This document shows, piece by piece, positions 1 to 8,135 of a DNA stretch of 64,000 nt. Position numbers and translations under genes: made by a program. Location: assembly GCF_007990775.1 (NCBI RefSeq), contig NZ_BJXB01000017.1, positions 1 through 64,000 of the forward strand, read 5' to 3'. The stretch is from Deinococcus cellulosilyticus NBRC 106333 = KACC 11606 (GTDB lineage: Bacteria > Deinococcota > Deinococci > Deinococcales > Deinococcaceae). The notes under the pieces were generated by a model, which saw nothing but the letters and a program-made list of their open reading frames with translations, did no database searches and was not told where the DNA came from. The first letter of the stretch is position 1, and each line of letters begins with the position of its first letter.

Positions 1-6
1 TTTGAT

Positions 7-34
7 GTGAACTGTTGACTTTGAACTGTAAACT
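7..34. repeat. Heptad repeat array A (4 units)
   Basis: Four consecutive 7-bp units share the pattern GTNNACT or TTGAACT, with exact 7-nt spacing. The array lies just beyond the 3' end of trpC. The same consensus, shifted in phase, appears at 62615-62645. The partner array, if there is one, would lie outside the window. Confidence 0.75.
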
Positions 35-68
35 TCTTCAGCAGAGGATGTCCTGCAGACTGGCTCTT

Positions 69-848
69 CTACACCTTCAGCAGTTCACGGGTGGCTTCTT
101 CCAGACTGCCACTGCCTGAGAGGCTGGACCCCACCAGCACAGCGTCTGCAACCCCCCTGATCTGGGCCAGTTGCTCTGGCGTGGAGTACCCACTTTCTGC
201 AATCAGGACACCCTCAAAACCTGCTGCACGGGCTTGTGCGATCAGTCGGGGAGAAACTTCCAGATCGATGTTCAGGGTGGTCAGGTCCCGGTTGTTCACT
301 CCAATGATGGGGGCTCCTGAAGCCAGGGCAATGTCCAGTTCCTCTGCAGTGTGCACCTCCACCAGAGCATCCAGACCGCAATGATGGGTGTACTCCAGAT
401 ATTCCCCGACCAGATCTCCCAGCACGGAAACCATCAGGAGGACAGCACTTGCGCCCCACTCCCGGGCCTCTTCGATCATTCTGGGATGCAGCACGAAATC
501 CTTGCGCAGCACCGGAATGTCCACTTTTGCCACCACAGCTTTGAGAAACTCTGGAGAGCCTTTGAAGTAGCGCTCCTCGGTCAGGACGCTGATGGCACTG
601 GCCCCTCCACGCTGATACGACAGTGCCGCCTCAACAGGATCAAGTTCTGCGATGGCCCCCAGAGATGGACTGGCCTGTTTCACTTCGGCAATGAGGGCCA
701 GAGGCGAATTTCTCAGGGCCTCTTCAAAACGCCGGGTTCGCTGTTGCTCTTGAAAATCCGTGGTGACAGGAAGAGGGTAATCCTGTGCCCGCAGGGTGCA
801 GATTTCGCCCAGCACACCAGGGACACGGGTGAGGTCAGGTAAATGCAT
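69..848 (-). CDS. trpC: Indole-3-glycerol phosphate synthase
   Basis: This 259-residue (beta/alpha)8 barrel closes the indole ring of 1-(2-carboxyphenylamino)-1-deoxyribulose 5-phosphate during tryptophan synthesis in the cytoplasm. Family signatures are present: the EVKQASPS segment near residue 57 (substrate-binding lysine), VLRKDF near 116 (catalytic lysine), LVEVHT and GVNNRDL. The length is normal for a monofunctional TrpC. It stands alone, with no other trp gene in view. On the minus strand a TACAAT hexamer (859-854) lies 6 nt before the ATG and there is no Shine-Dalgarno sequence, so the mRNA is probably leaderless. Confidence 0.96.
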   Translation of the reverse strand: MHLPDLTRVPGVLGEICTLRAQDYPLPVTTDFQEQQRTRRFEEALRNSPLALIAEVKQASPSLGAIAELDPVEAALSYQRGGASAISVLTEERYFKGSPEFLKAVVAKVDIPVLRKDFVLHPRMIEEAREWGASAVLLMVSVLGDLVGEYLEYTHHCGLDALVEVHTAEELDIALASGAPIIGVNNRDLTTLNIDLEVSPRLIAQARAAGFEGVLIAESGYSTPEQLAQIRGVADAVLVGSSLSGSGSLEEATRELLKV

Positions 849-969
849 GACAGCATTGTACCCACTTGCTTTGATGGGAAACGCAAGTCGTTTAACGAAG
901 TGTTGAGGGTTTGCAGGCAGTAGGCCTTCTCACCATCTCAGAAGACAGAACATCACTACCATAAGGCAT

Positions 970-1884
970 ATGCAACGCGTGCTGATCATTGAAAACAAGA
1001 AGGCGGGCCGTGGAAACCACAACCTGCATGAGTTCCGCGACCTGATGATTGACAAAGGCATCAATGTGGTGGAGCGGGAACTCAGCCGGGAAACCACCCC
1101 CCATGCCCTCACTGCCGATGCAGACACTTTCGAGGCGGTGGTGGCTGCAGGTGGGGACGGCACCATCAGTTGTGTGGCCCACGCCCTCTCAGGGAAAGAC
1201 ATCCCACTCCTCACGTTCCCTGCAGGAACCGCCAACCTGATTGCCGTCAATCTGGGCATTCAGGACCATGCAGAGAACCTGTATGACCTGCTGGAAAACG
1301 GCGAATCCTCCAGAATCGATCTGGCGGAACTGGTGGTGGGCACCAAGCAATACGGTTTCACCATGCTTGCAGGGGTGGGTCTGGATGCTGAAATGATCCA
1401 TGCCAGTGAAGAACTGAAACCCACCCTCGGGGTGGCCGCCTATGTGGTGGCCATGCTGAAAAAAATCGCTGTTCCAGAAGCAGACATCACCCTCGAAATG
1501 GATGGCAAAACGGTCAAAACCAGAGGCATGAGTGTGATGATCGCCAATTTCGGGATGGCCACCTTCGGCATCCCCATCGCAGAAGGCATCGATCCCAGCG
1601 ATGGCCTGTTCACCATCATCGTGCTGAAAGGCAACACACCACTGGCCCTGGTCCCAAGCATCATCGAGAGCATCAAAGCCCACCTGAAGGTCGGCAAAGT
1701 GGATTACGGAGACCGGGTGGAGATCTACCACTGCCGTGAGATCACCATTCACACCGACCCGGTGCTCCCCGTTCAGTACGACGGTGAAGTGGTGGAGGAT
1801 GCACACACGCCGGTTCATGCACGGGTGATCCCCAGAGCTGTCCGCATGATCCGGGCGAGGGAGAAAGAGGAACTGGCGACTTGA
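970..1884 (+). CDS. YegS/DAGK-family lipid kinase
   Basis: The 304-residue protein belongs to the diacylglycerol kinase catalytic family (YegS/BmrU/DgkB), which phosphorylates a lipid alcohol with ATP at the inner membrane face. The nucleotide-binding GGDGT motif is clear (VVAAGGDGTISC, about residues 55-66), followed by TFPAGTANLIA and the C-terminal beta-sandwich ending in PVQYDGE, which is typical of the family. The lipid substrate cannot be read from the sequence. TACCAT at 957-962 lies 7 nt before the ATG. The stop codon runs directly into a heptad repeat array. Confidence 0.88.
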   Translation: MQRVLIIENKKAGRGNHNLHEFRDLMIDKGINVVERELSRETTPHALTADADTFEAVVAAGGDGTISCVAHALSGKDIPLLTFPAGTANLIAVNLGIQDHAENLYDLLENGESSRIDLAELVVGTKQYGFTMLAGVGLDAEMIHASEELKPTLGVAAYVVAMLKKIAVPEADITLEMDGKTVKTRGMSVMIANFGMATFGIPIAEGIDPSDGLFTIIVLKGNTPLALVPSIIESIKAHLKVGKVDYGDRVEIYHCREITIHTDPVLPVQYDGEVVEDAHTPVHARVIPRAVRMIRAREKEELAT

Positions 1885-1929
1885 AGCCAAGAGCCGAGAG
1901 CCGGCGACCCAGTGCGACCCAGCGACCCA
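1884..1929. repeat. Heptad-type array B1
   Basis: Three 7-bp units of type GAGCCGA (one is AAGCCAA) are followed by three copies of CGACCCA at 10- and 8-nt spacing. It begins on the last base of the lipid kinase stop codon. Confidence 0.65.
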
Positions 1930-1930
1930 G

Positions 1931-1952
1931 CCGATCAAACCGCTTTGATCGG
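1931..1952. repeat. Perfect hairpin, 9-bp stem
   Basis: CCGATCAAA, a CCGC loop, then TTTGATCGG. No T-run follows, so it is not a standard intrinsic terminator. It may still act as a 3' end structure for the preceding kinase mRNA. Confidence 0.5.
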
Positions 1953-2003
1953 CGCATTGGGGTCAAGAAGCCGCCTGGGGAGCACGTATTCAGGGCCAAG
2001 ACA

Positions 2004-2031
2004 GAGCCGAGAGCCGAAAGCCGAGAGCAAG
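2004..2031. repeat. Heptad array B2 (4 units)
   Basis: Four adjacent 7-bp units of consensus GAGCCGA. They are the reverse complement in type of array B3 at 2161-2188. Confidence 0.75.
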
Positions 2032-2160
2032 GTCATTTCTGGGATTTGCTGTGTCAAGAACTCCACAGAATGCCGACCAGGTGTATCAACACACTCTTGT
2101 ATCGGATGGGTTGACTGCAAAACCAATTCATAGAACTTGCGCACCAGCGTGCTTTTTGCA

Positions 2161-2188
2161 CTCGGCCCTCGGCCCTTGGCCCTCGGCA
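2161..2188. repeat. Heptad array B3 (4 units), inverted to B2
   Basis: Four adjacent units of consensus CTCGGCC. One unit is CTTGGCC and the last is CTCGGCA. The array is inverted relative to B2, 130 bp away. Confidence 0.78.
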
Positions 2189-2228
2189 AAACCACTCCAT
2201 CTTCCTGCCCTTAATCACCCCGCCGTGC

Positions 2229-2234
2229 TAGACT
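2229..2234 (+). promoter_or_regulatory. -10 element of hpt
   Basis: TAGACT lies 8 nt before the hpt ATG. No Shine-Dalgarno sequence is visible, consistent with a leaderless or near-leaderless transcript. No clear -35 was found. Confidence 0.4.
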
Positions 2235-2242
2235 CTTGTGGT

Positions 2243-2773
2243 ATGGTGTTTTCCCCTGGTAACGGAGAAGTTCAAATCAGCGCTGAGACCATCCAGCAGC
2301 GCATCAGAGAAATCGGTGAGCAGATCACCCGTGATTATGCAGGTCAGGAGCCCCATCTGATCTGTGTTTTAAACGGTGCGTTTCTGTTCCATGCAGATCT
2401 GGTCCGGGCGATCAATCTGCCCCTCACGGTGGATTTTCTGGCCGTGTCGTCTTATGGCAATGCCAAGCAGTCGAGTGGTGAGGTGAAGCTCATCAAGGAC
2501 CTGAGCCTGCCCATTTCCAACCGCCATGTGATTCTGGTCGAGGACATTGTGGACACCGGCATCACCATGAATTACCTGCTGCACTACCTGGAGGGGCGTC
2601 AGCCTGCCAGCCTGAAGGTGGCTGCCCTGCTGTCCAAACCTTCCCGCCGCAAGGTTCAGGTGCCCGTGGAGTATGTGGGGTTCGAGATCCCAGATGCCTT
2701 CGTGTATGGTTTCGGTCTGGACCGTTCACAGCGGGACCGCAACCTGACTTTCATCACTTCCCAAGAGACCTGA
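2243..2773 (+). CDS. hpt: Hypoxanthine phosphoribosyltransferase
   Basis: This purine salvage enzyme transfers phosphoribose from PRPP to hypoxanthine/guanine. The PRPP-binding motif VEDIVDTGITM and the DFLAVSSYG segment are clear, and the length (176 residues) is normal for the bacterial enzyme. The open frame extends upstream to 2051, but that part is repeat DNA. I chose the ATG at 2243 because family similarity begins there and a -10 hexamer sits 8 nt before it. It ends 1 nt before nadC, so the two are probably cotranscribed. Confidence 0.93.
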   Translation: MVFSPGNGEVQISAETIQQRIREIGEQITRDYAGQEPHLICVLNGAFLFHADLVRAINLPLTVDFLAVSSYGNAKQSSGEVKLIKDLSLPISNRHVILVEDIVDTGITMNYLLHYLEGRQPASLKVAALLSKPSRRKVQVPVEYVGFEIPDAFVYGFGLDRSQRDRNLTFITSQET

Positions 2774-2774
2774 G

Positions 2775-3608
2775 ATGCTGAGCCTGGATGAACGCTTGAA
2801 GTTTGCCCTTCAGGAAGACATTGGCCGTGGCGATGTGACCACCCTTTCCACGGTCCCAACAGGGCAGCAGGGCATCGGTCTGCTGAAACTCAAGAGCACG
2901 GGTGTGGTTTTTGGACTGGATGTGGCACGTTCGGTGTTCCATCTGGTGGACCCTGAATTGCAGGTGTCCTGGGATGTGCAAGACGGCCGTGCGCTTGATC
3001 CTCAGGTGCTGGGCAAAGTCACGGGCAGCATGCAGAGCATTTTGCTCGGCGAGCGTCTGGCCCTGAACCTGATGCAGCGTCTTTCTGGCGTTGCCACCCT
3101 GACACGTGCATTTGTGGATGCTCTTGGTGACAGCAACACAAAAGTGCTGGACACCCGCAAGACCACGCCTTTGTGGCGTGATCTGGAGAAGGCCGCCGTG
3201 CGTGCCGGAGGTGGGGTCAACCACCGTTTCGGTCTGGACGATGGTCTGCTGATCAAGGACAACCATGTGGTGGCTGCAGGTGGCGTGAGGAATGCCATTC
3301 AGGCTGCCAAAGAGCGGTTTTACCTGATCAAGATCGAATGCGAAGTGGAATCCCTTGAGCAGTTGCGAGAAGCCATCGAAGCAGGTGCAGACCGCATCAT
3401 GCTGGACAACATGGATGATGCAAACCTGCAAGCAGCAGTGCGGATTCGCAATGAACTCAATCCAGCCATCTCGCTGGAGGCCAGTGGCAACATGTCTATT
3501 GAACGTCTGAGACGCATCAAGGACTTTGGTCTGGATTTTGTGAGTGTGGGTGCCCTGACGCATTCAGCCACAAGTTTGGACATCTCGCTGGATGTTCGGC
3601 TCGCCTGA
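2775..3608 (+). CDS. nadC: Nicotinate-nucleotide pyrophosphorylase (quinolinate phosphoribosyltransferase)
   Basis: NadC joins quinolinate and PRPP to give nicotinate mononucleotide, CO2 and pyrophosphate. The 277-residue protein carries the family signatures DTRKTTPLWRDLEKAAVRAG, GGGVNHRFGLDDGLLIKDNHV and ASGNMS. It starts 1 nt after the hpt stop, so the two PRPP-using enzymes form a transcription unit. A hairpin followed by T-rich DNA closes the unit at 3615-3675. The next genes, nadA and nadB, make its substrate. Confidence 0.97.
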   Translation: MLSLDERLKFALQEDIGRGDVTTLSTVPTGQQGIGLLKLKSTGVVFGLDVARSVFHLVDPELQVSWDVQDGRALDPQVLGKVTGSMQSILLGERLALNLMQRLSGVATLTRAFVDALGDSNTKVLDTRKTTPLWRDLEKAAVRAGGGVNHRFGLDDGLLIKDNHVVAAGGVRNAIQAAKERFYLIKIECEVESLEQLREAIEAGADRIMLDNMDDANLQAAVRIRNELNPAISLEASGNMSIERLRRIKDFGLDFVSVGALTHSATSLDISLDVRLA

Positions 3609-3614
3609 CCCAAC

Positions 3615-3680
3615 AATGACAGTCTGAGGCTGCCTGCAGCATGGATCTGCAAAGGGCACGCATGGACTGTCATTTTATTG
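3615..3680 (+). terminator. Probable terminator after hpt-nadC
   Basis: AATGACAGTC (from about 3615) pairs perfectly with GACTGTCATT (ending about 3672), followed by TTATTGTTTTTC. The loop is long (about 38 nt) and contains inner pairing, so this is a less compact terminator than usual. Confidence 0.6.
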
Positions 3681-3805
3681 TTTTTCAAACAAGCATTTGC
3701 CTGTCTCAAAGGGTTGAAACTTTCACACGTTCCTGACCAAGTTACGCAGAAACCATAACATAACTCATAAACCTCATGGTGACCTGGAGCTATTATGAGA
3801 GCAAG

Positions 3806-3824
3806 AGGTCTGGAATCCAGACCT
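3806..3824 (+). promoter_or_regulatory. Palindrome in the nadA upstream region
   Basis: AGGTCTGG, AAT, CCAGACCT is a perfect 8-bp stem with a 3-nt loop, 33 nt before the nadA start. It could be a repressor operator or a leader hairpin. It does not match the NrtR or NadR consensus that I remember. The 248-bp gap between nadC and nadA holds no gene. Confidence 0.5.
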
Positions 3825-3856
3825 GTCCCCAGAGTCGCAACCCAAGAGGTGACTTG

Positions 3857-4807
3857 ATGAACCTGATTCAACTGGAACCCTACCGCACCACAGACGAACT
3901 GAAAGCCGAAATTCAGCGTCTGAAAACCGAGAAAAAAGCGGTGGTTCTCGCCCACAATTACCAGCGTCCAGAAGTGCAGGAGATTGCCGACTTCGTTGGC
4001 GACTCCCTCGGACTGGCCCGTCAGGCAGCCAGAACTGAAGCCGAAGTGATCGTTTTCGCTGGTGTGCACTTCATGGCAGAAACCGCTGCCATCCTCAACC
4101 CCGAGAAAAAAGTGTTGCTTCCCAACCTGAACGCGGGTTGCTCCCTGGCAGACACCATCACTGCAGACGATGTGCGGGCCTGGAAGCAAGACAATCCAGA
4201 CGGTCTGGTTGTGGTCTATGTGAACACCACTGCAGATGTCAAAGCCGAGGCCGATTACTGCGTGACCAGCGGAAACGCCGTTGCCGTGGTCAACTCCTTG
4301 CCAAAGGACAGAAAGATCTTCTTTGCCCCAGACATGTTCCTGGCTGCTCACGTGGAACGCCAGACCGGACGCAAACTGGACATCTGGCTCGGTGAATGCC
4401 ACGTGCACGCCGGAATCCGCCCGGATGACATCGATGCCCAGAAAGCGGAGAACCCCGGTGCAGAATTCCTGATTCACCCTGAGTGTGGATGCGCCAGTCA
4501 CGCCATCTACAACTTCCCGGACACCCCGCTGCTCTCCACGGAAGCCATGATCAGCCACTCTCGCCAGTCTGAGGCGAAAGACTTCATCGTGGTGACCGAG
4601 ATCGACATGGTGCACCGCCTGAGGCGCGAAGTTCCCGGGAAGAACTTCATTCCGGTGAACCGCACCGCCCTGTGCGAATACATGAAGATGATCTCCCTGG
4701 AGAACGTCTATGAAACCCTGCGCGACCTGAACAACCAGGTCACGGTGCCCCAGGAGGTGGCCGAAAAAGCCCTGACCAGCATCGAGCGCATGATCCAGAT
4801 CGGGTGA
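3857..4807 (+). CDS. nadA: Quinolinate synthase A
   Basis: NadA condenses iminosuccinate with dihydroxyacetone phosphate to give quinolinate, using a [4Fe-4S] cluster. The three expected ligand cysteines are visible in NAGCSLAD (C95), HPECGC (C210) and ALCEYMKM (C273). GDSLGLAR, HFMAETA and VNTTADVKAEAD also match the family. The start is the ATG at 3857, which has a good AAGAGGTGA ribosome-binding site; an in-frame start at 3776 would add unrelated residues. The resulting 316 residues fit the family. A terminator separates it from nadB. Confidence 0.96.
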   Translation: MNLIQLEPYRTTDELKAEIQRLKTEKKAVVLAHNYQRPEVQEIADFVGDSLGLARQAARTEAEVIVFAGVHFMAETAAILNPEKKVLLPNLNAGCSLADTITADDVRAWKQDNPDGLVVVYVNTTADVKAEADYCVTSGNAVAVVNSLPKDRKIFFAPDMFLAAHVERQTGRKLDIWLGECHVHAGIRPDDIDAQKAENPGAEFLIHPECGCASHAIYNFPDTPLLSTEAMISHSRQSEAKDFIVVTEIDMVHRLRREVPGKNFIPVNRTALCEYMKMISLENVYETLRDLNNQVTVPQEVAEKALTSIERMIQIG

Positions 4808-4830
4808 ATTTCAGACCGAAGAAATGAAAG

Positions 4831-4855
4831 AGGCACAGTCAGACTGTGCCTTTAT
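4831..4855 (+). terminator. Intrinsic terminator between nadA and nadB
   Basis: AGGCACAGT, a 3-nt loop (CAG), ACTGTGCCT, then TTATT. The short T-run suggests partial termination, so nadB may still receive read-through. Confidence 0.65.
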
Positions 4856-4897
4856 TCCTGTGGACACTTCATTGCTGTGGAAAGAAGGTTAAACACC

Positions 4898-6364
4898 ATG
4901 CCCCATGATCTGTTGATTGTCGGTAGTGGAATCACCGGGCTGTATGCGGCCCTGCATGCCAGAAGTCTGGGTTTGAGTGTTTTGCTGATCAGCAAGGCAA
5001 AACTGGAAAGTGGGTCCACCTTCTGGGCCCAGGGAGGTCTCGCCTTCCCCACCAGCCCAGAAGACGTTGAACCCCACGTACAGGACACCCTCAGGGCAGG
5101 TCGTGGCCTGTGCGATGAAAAAACGGTGCGCCTCTTTGTGGAGGAAGCCGGACAGCACCTGCAGAAACTGCTCTCTTATGGGGTCCCTTTTGAAGGCCAC
5201 CAGACCCTGGAGGGTGGGCACAGCCACCCTAGGGTGTTTCATGCCTGGGGAGATGCATCTGGACGTGCTGTGAGTGTGACCCTCACCCAGGTGGTGCGGG
5301 ATCAGGGCATTGAGGTGCTGGAAGGGGCTTTCGTGCAATCTCTGCTGCTCTCCGAGTCAGGGCGTGTGGTGGGTGTGCAGACCCGCAATCAGAATCACCT
5401 TGCTGGAGCGGTCCTGCTGGCCTCTGGAGGCTTCGGGCAGCTCTATCCAGTGACCACTGCACCCGAAGAGGCCACAGGAGACGGAATTGCCCTGGCTTAC
5501 CGTGCAGGGGCCGTCCTCAGGGACATGGAATTCGTGCAGTTCCACCCCACTGTGTTTCTTGCTGGAAACCGGGGCCTCCTCATCACCGAGGCAGCACGGG
5601 GTGAAGGGGCCGTTCTGCTGAATGGCAACATGGAACGCTTCATGCAGGAATACGACCCCCAGGGCGAACTGGCTCCCAGAGATGTGGTGGCCCGTGCCAT
5701 TGCTTCTGAAGAGGCAAAAACCGGGCGGGTGTACCTGGACCTGAGGCACCTTGGGGCTGAATTCGTGCAGCACCGTTTCCCCAGCATCTACGAACGCCTG
5801 CTGTCACATGGGGTGGACATCAGCACTGAACCTGTTCCCGTGAGTCCTGCCGTCCACTACACCATCGGAGGCATCTTCACCGATGTGGATGGAAAAACCA
5901 CCCTGGAAGGCCTGTACGCTGCCGGAGAGGTCGCGTCTTCAGGGCTGCACGGTGCCAACCGTCTGGCAAGCAATTCCCTGCCAGAAGGTCTGGTTTTTGG
6001 AGTGCGGGCCGTAGAAGCAGCCCACAAAAGCCTGAAATTTGAATCTCCAGTGTCCAGAACCCAGCTTGAAACTGTGGGAAGCAAGGCCAGTGTTCAGCAG
6101 GTGATTGGTGCAGGGGCAGGCATCAACCGCACCGCTGAAACCCTCCGTCTGGCCCTCGAAACCCTCCCAGAGCCAGGGGCAACAGACGGCAGCACCATTG
6201 ACACCCTCGAAGCAGGAAATCTGGCCCGTGTTGCCAGAACCGTCCTGAAAGGGGCACTGGACCGTGAGGAATCCAGAGGCGGCCATTTCCGCACAGATTA
6301 TCCAGAGCCAGACGAAGTGCGTCACAGCCTCTTTCAGATTCCTCCCCTGCTGGAGACCTTATGA
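4898..6364 (+). CDS. nadB: L-aspartate oxidase
   Basis: This FAD enzyme oxidises L-aspartate to iminosuccinate, the first step of de novo NAD synthesis. The FAD dinucleotide fold GSGITGLYAALHA lies at the N terminus. FWAQGGLAF, FVQFHPTVF, AARGEGA, RDVVARAI, HYTIGGI and GLYAAGEVASSGLHGANRLASNSL are all present. The start at 4898 has an AGAAGG ribosome-binding site, and the length is 488 residues. It overlaps the next gene by 4 nt (ATGA), which indicates translational coupling with the NAD synthetase subunits. Confidence 0.96.
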   Translation: MPHDLLIVGSGITGLYAALHARSLGLSVLLISKAKLESGSTFWAQGGLAFPTSPEDVEPHVQDTLRAGRGLCDEKTVRLFVEEAGQHLQKLLSYGVPFEGHQTLEGGHSHPRVFHAWGDASGRAVSVTLTQVVRDQGIEVLEGAFVQSLLLSESGRVVGVQTRNQNHLAGAVLLASGGFGQLYPVTTAPEEATGDGIALAYRAGAVLRDMEFVQFHPTVFLAGNRGLLITEAARGEGAVLLNGNMERFMQEYDPQGELAPRDVVARAIASEEAKTGRVYLDLRHLGAEFVQHRFPSIYERLLSHGVDISTEPVPVSPAVHYTIGGIFTDVDGKTTLEGLYAAGEVASSGLHGANRLASNSLPEGLVFGVRAVEAAHKSLKFESPVSRTQLETVGSKASVQQVIGAGAGINRTAETLRLALETLPEPGATDGSTIDTLEAGNLARVARTVLKGALDREESRGGHFRTDYPEPDEVRHSLFQIPPLLETL

Positions 6365-7230
6365 TCAGACACGTCGTATTGCAGATCAAACCCGAAAAGG
6401 GCAACATCCAGGGCAATCTGGAACGCCTGAAGAAAGCCCTGCTGGACATCCGTGAAGAGTCTCCTGATGTGGTGGTTTTGCCAGAATCTTTTCTGACCGC
6501 CTATTTTCTGCAGGGAGGGGTGCGGGAACTGGCCCTGACGCAGCAGGAACTGTTTGTCCGCCTGAGCAGCATGTACCAGGAACTGAACTGGCCCGGTCTG
6601 CTTGATCTGGTGATTGGTTTTTACGAGCGTGAAGGGGGCACCTTCTACAATTCATGTGCCTATGTGGAACTCGGTGGAAGGGGCATCTTGCATGTGCACC
6701 GCAAGGTCTTCCTGCCCACCTACGGGGTCTTCGATGAGGAGCGTTACCTGTCCAGAGGCTCCCGCATTCAGGCCTTCAACTCCCGATTTGGACGGGTGGG
6801 CATGCTGATCTGCGAGGACTTCTGGCACACTGTGACCAGCACCATCATTGCTCTGGACGGCGCGCAGGTGGTTTATGTCCCCTCCGCAAGCCCTGCCCGT
6901 GGCTTTGCTTCCCAGAACCCAGCCAACATGGAACGCTGGAGTGCCCTGGCCCAGGCCGTCGCTGCTGAGCATGGCATGTACACCCTGCTCAGTTCCCTGA
7001 TTGGCTTTGAAGGAGGCAAGGGCATGGTGGGAGGCAGCCTGATTGTCAGCCCGGAAGGCAAGATCATGGTTTCTGCTCCTGCCTTCGAGGAAGCTGCACT
7101 GGTTGCAGAAATCGATCTGGAACGCATTCCTGCCGTGAGGTACGACAACCCACTTCTGGCAGACCTGCAGGGGAACCTCCCTTCCATCCTGCCCGACCTG
7201 AACCGTGTGATGCACAGAGGTGAGAAATGA
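6361..7230 (+). CDS. Nitrilase-family glutaminase subunit of NAD synthetase (inferred)
   Basis: This 289-residue carbon-nitrogen hydrolase has the expected Glu-Lys-Cys triad at E42 (LPESF), K115 (HRKVFLP) and C151 (LICEDFW). It overlaps nadB and nadE by 4 nt on each side. In many bacteria this domain is fused to the N terminus of NadE and supplies ammonia from glutamine. Here the two parts are separate genes, so I infer that this protein is the glutaminase partner of the downstream synthetase. The triad is seen directly; the glutamine specificity is inferred from position. Confidence 0.85.
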   Translation: MIRHVVLQIKPEKGNIQGNLERLKKALLDIREESPDVVVLPESFLTAYFLQGGVRELALTQQELFVRLSSMYQELNWPGLLDLVIGFYEREGGTFYNSCAYVELGGRGILHVHRKVFLPTYGVFDEERYLSRGSRIQAFNSRFGRVGMLICEDFWHTVTSTIIALDGAQVVYVPSASPARGFASQNPANMERWSALAQAVAAEHGMYTLLSSLIGFEGGKGMVGGSLIVSPEGKIMVSAPAFEEAALVAEIDLERIPAVRYDNPLLADLQGNLPSILPDLNRVMHRGEK

Positions 7231-8075
7231 AGATCCTCAGGGCCGACAGAGGCAGCGAAGTGCTCGACCTCAATTGCGCACTTCTTGCCCAGTATCTGGA
7301 GCGTTTCATTCGAGAAGAGTTGGCATGGAGAGGATACAAAAAGGGCCTGATTGGTGTCAGTGGAGGGGTGGACTCCGCCCTCACCCTGGCCCTGGCCGTC
7401 CGTGCTCTGGGTGCCGAGAATGTGCATGCTGTGGCCATGCCACACCAGCGTTCTGCACCCACTTCCTTTGAGCACGCAAAACTGGTCTGTGATGCTTATG
7501 GGGTCACATTGGACACCGTGGACATCACACCCATTGTGGAAGGTTACGCCCAGACCGATCCAGAAATGACAGCCCGCAGACGGGGCAACCTGATGGCCCG
7601 CAGCCGCATGATGGTGCTCTTTGACCAGTCTGAAAAACACCACGCCCTGACCCTTGGGACAGGCAACAAGACTGAGCGTCTGTTTGGTTACTTCACCTGG
7701 CACGCAGATGACACCCCCCCCATCAACCCTCTGGGAGACCTGTACAAGACCCAGGTCTGGGGACTGTCGGAGTACGTTGGGGTGCCAGATGCCGTGCTGC
7801 ACAAAGCCCCCACGGCAGACCTCGAAGCAGGCCAGACCGATGAGGGGGATCTGGGCATCACCTACAGACGGGCAGATGTGATTCTGGAGCACTACCTCAA
7901 AGGTTACCCCGATGCCTACATCGAGAGCCTGGGTTATCAGCTGTCTGAGATCGAGCGGGTAAAAACCCTGGTGAACCGCACCCACTGGAAGCGCACCACG
8001 CCAGCGACAGCCGTGGTCAGCAGCACAGCCATCAACGAGTTTTACCTGAGGCCTCTGGATTTCAGGATTCGGTAA
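7227..8075 (+). CDS. nadE: NAD(+) synthetase, synthetase subunit
   Basis: NadE amidates nicotinic acid adenine dinucleotide to NAD with ATP and ammonia. The ATP-pyrophosphatase P-loop SGGVDS lies at residues 45-50. TGNKTERLFGYFTWHAD, INPLGDLYKTQV and KAPTADLEAGQTDEGDLG are family signatures. At 282 residues it is the short, ammonia-channel form without a fused amidotransferase, which fits the nitrilase gene overlapping its start. It is the last gene of the NAD cluster. Confidence 0.95.
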   Translation: MKILRADRGSEVLDLNCALLAQYLERFIREELAWRGYKKGLIGVSGGVDSALTLALAVRALGAENVHAVAMPHQRSAPTSFEHAKLVCDAYGVTLDTVDITPIVEGYAQTDPEMTARRRGNLMARSRMMVLFDQSEKHHALTLGTGNKTERLFGYFTWHADDTPPINPLGDLYKTQVWGLSEYVGVPDAVLHKAPTADLEAGQTDEGDLGITYRRADVILEHYLKGYPDAYIESLGYQLSEIERVKTLVNRTHWKRTTPATAVVSSTAINEFYLRPLDFRIR

Positions 8076-8093
8076 ACCCCTTTTGTGAAAATG

Positions 8094-8121
8094 GAAGACG
8101 ACCCTCCATAGGGTCGTCTTC
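8094..8121. terminator. Bidirectional terminator, nadE / beta-barrel gene
   Basis: GAAGACGACCC, a 6-nt loop, GGGTCGTCTTC: a perfect 11-bp stem between convergent genes. The run of T after it is weak on either side. Confidence 0.65.
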
Positions 8122-8135
8122 TTGCACCTTGAGGC

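Larger units (their letters stand above)
1885..2242. other. 358-bp intergenic region, repeat element B
   Basis: No convincing gene is present. The region holds arrays B1 and B2, a 22-nt perfect hairpin at 1931-1952, a unique middle of about 130 bp, the inverted array B3 (2161-2188), and the hpt promoter at its right end. The repeats give open frames here, but these lack ribosome-binding sites and resemble no family. Confidence 0.7.

Noticed and set aside
1..34. Short tandem units suggesting a CRISPR array
   Set aside because: The units are only 7 bp, degenerate and without spacers. No cas genes are present.
2051..2242. 64-codon N-terminal extension of hpt
   Set aside because: It is translated from repeat element B and is absent from the enzyme family. 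A promoter hexamer lies just before the internal ATG.
6361..8075. NAD synthetase broken by a frameshift into two pieces
   Set aside because: Both parts have their own starts in an ATGA overlap and full catalytic sets. Two-gene forms of this enzyme are known.
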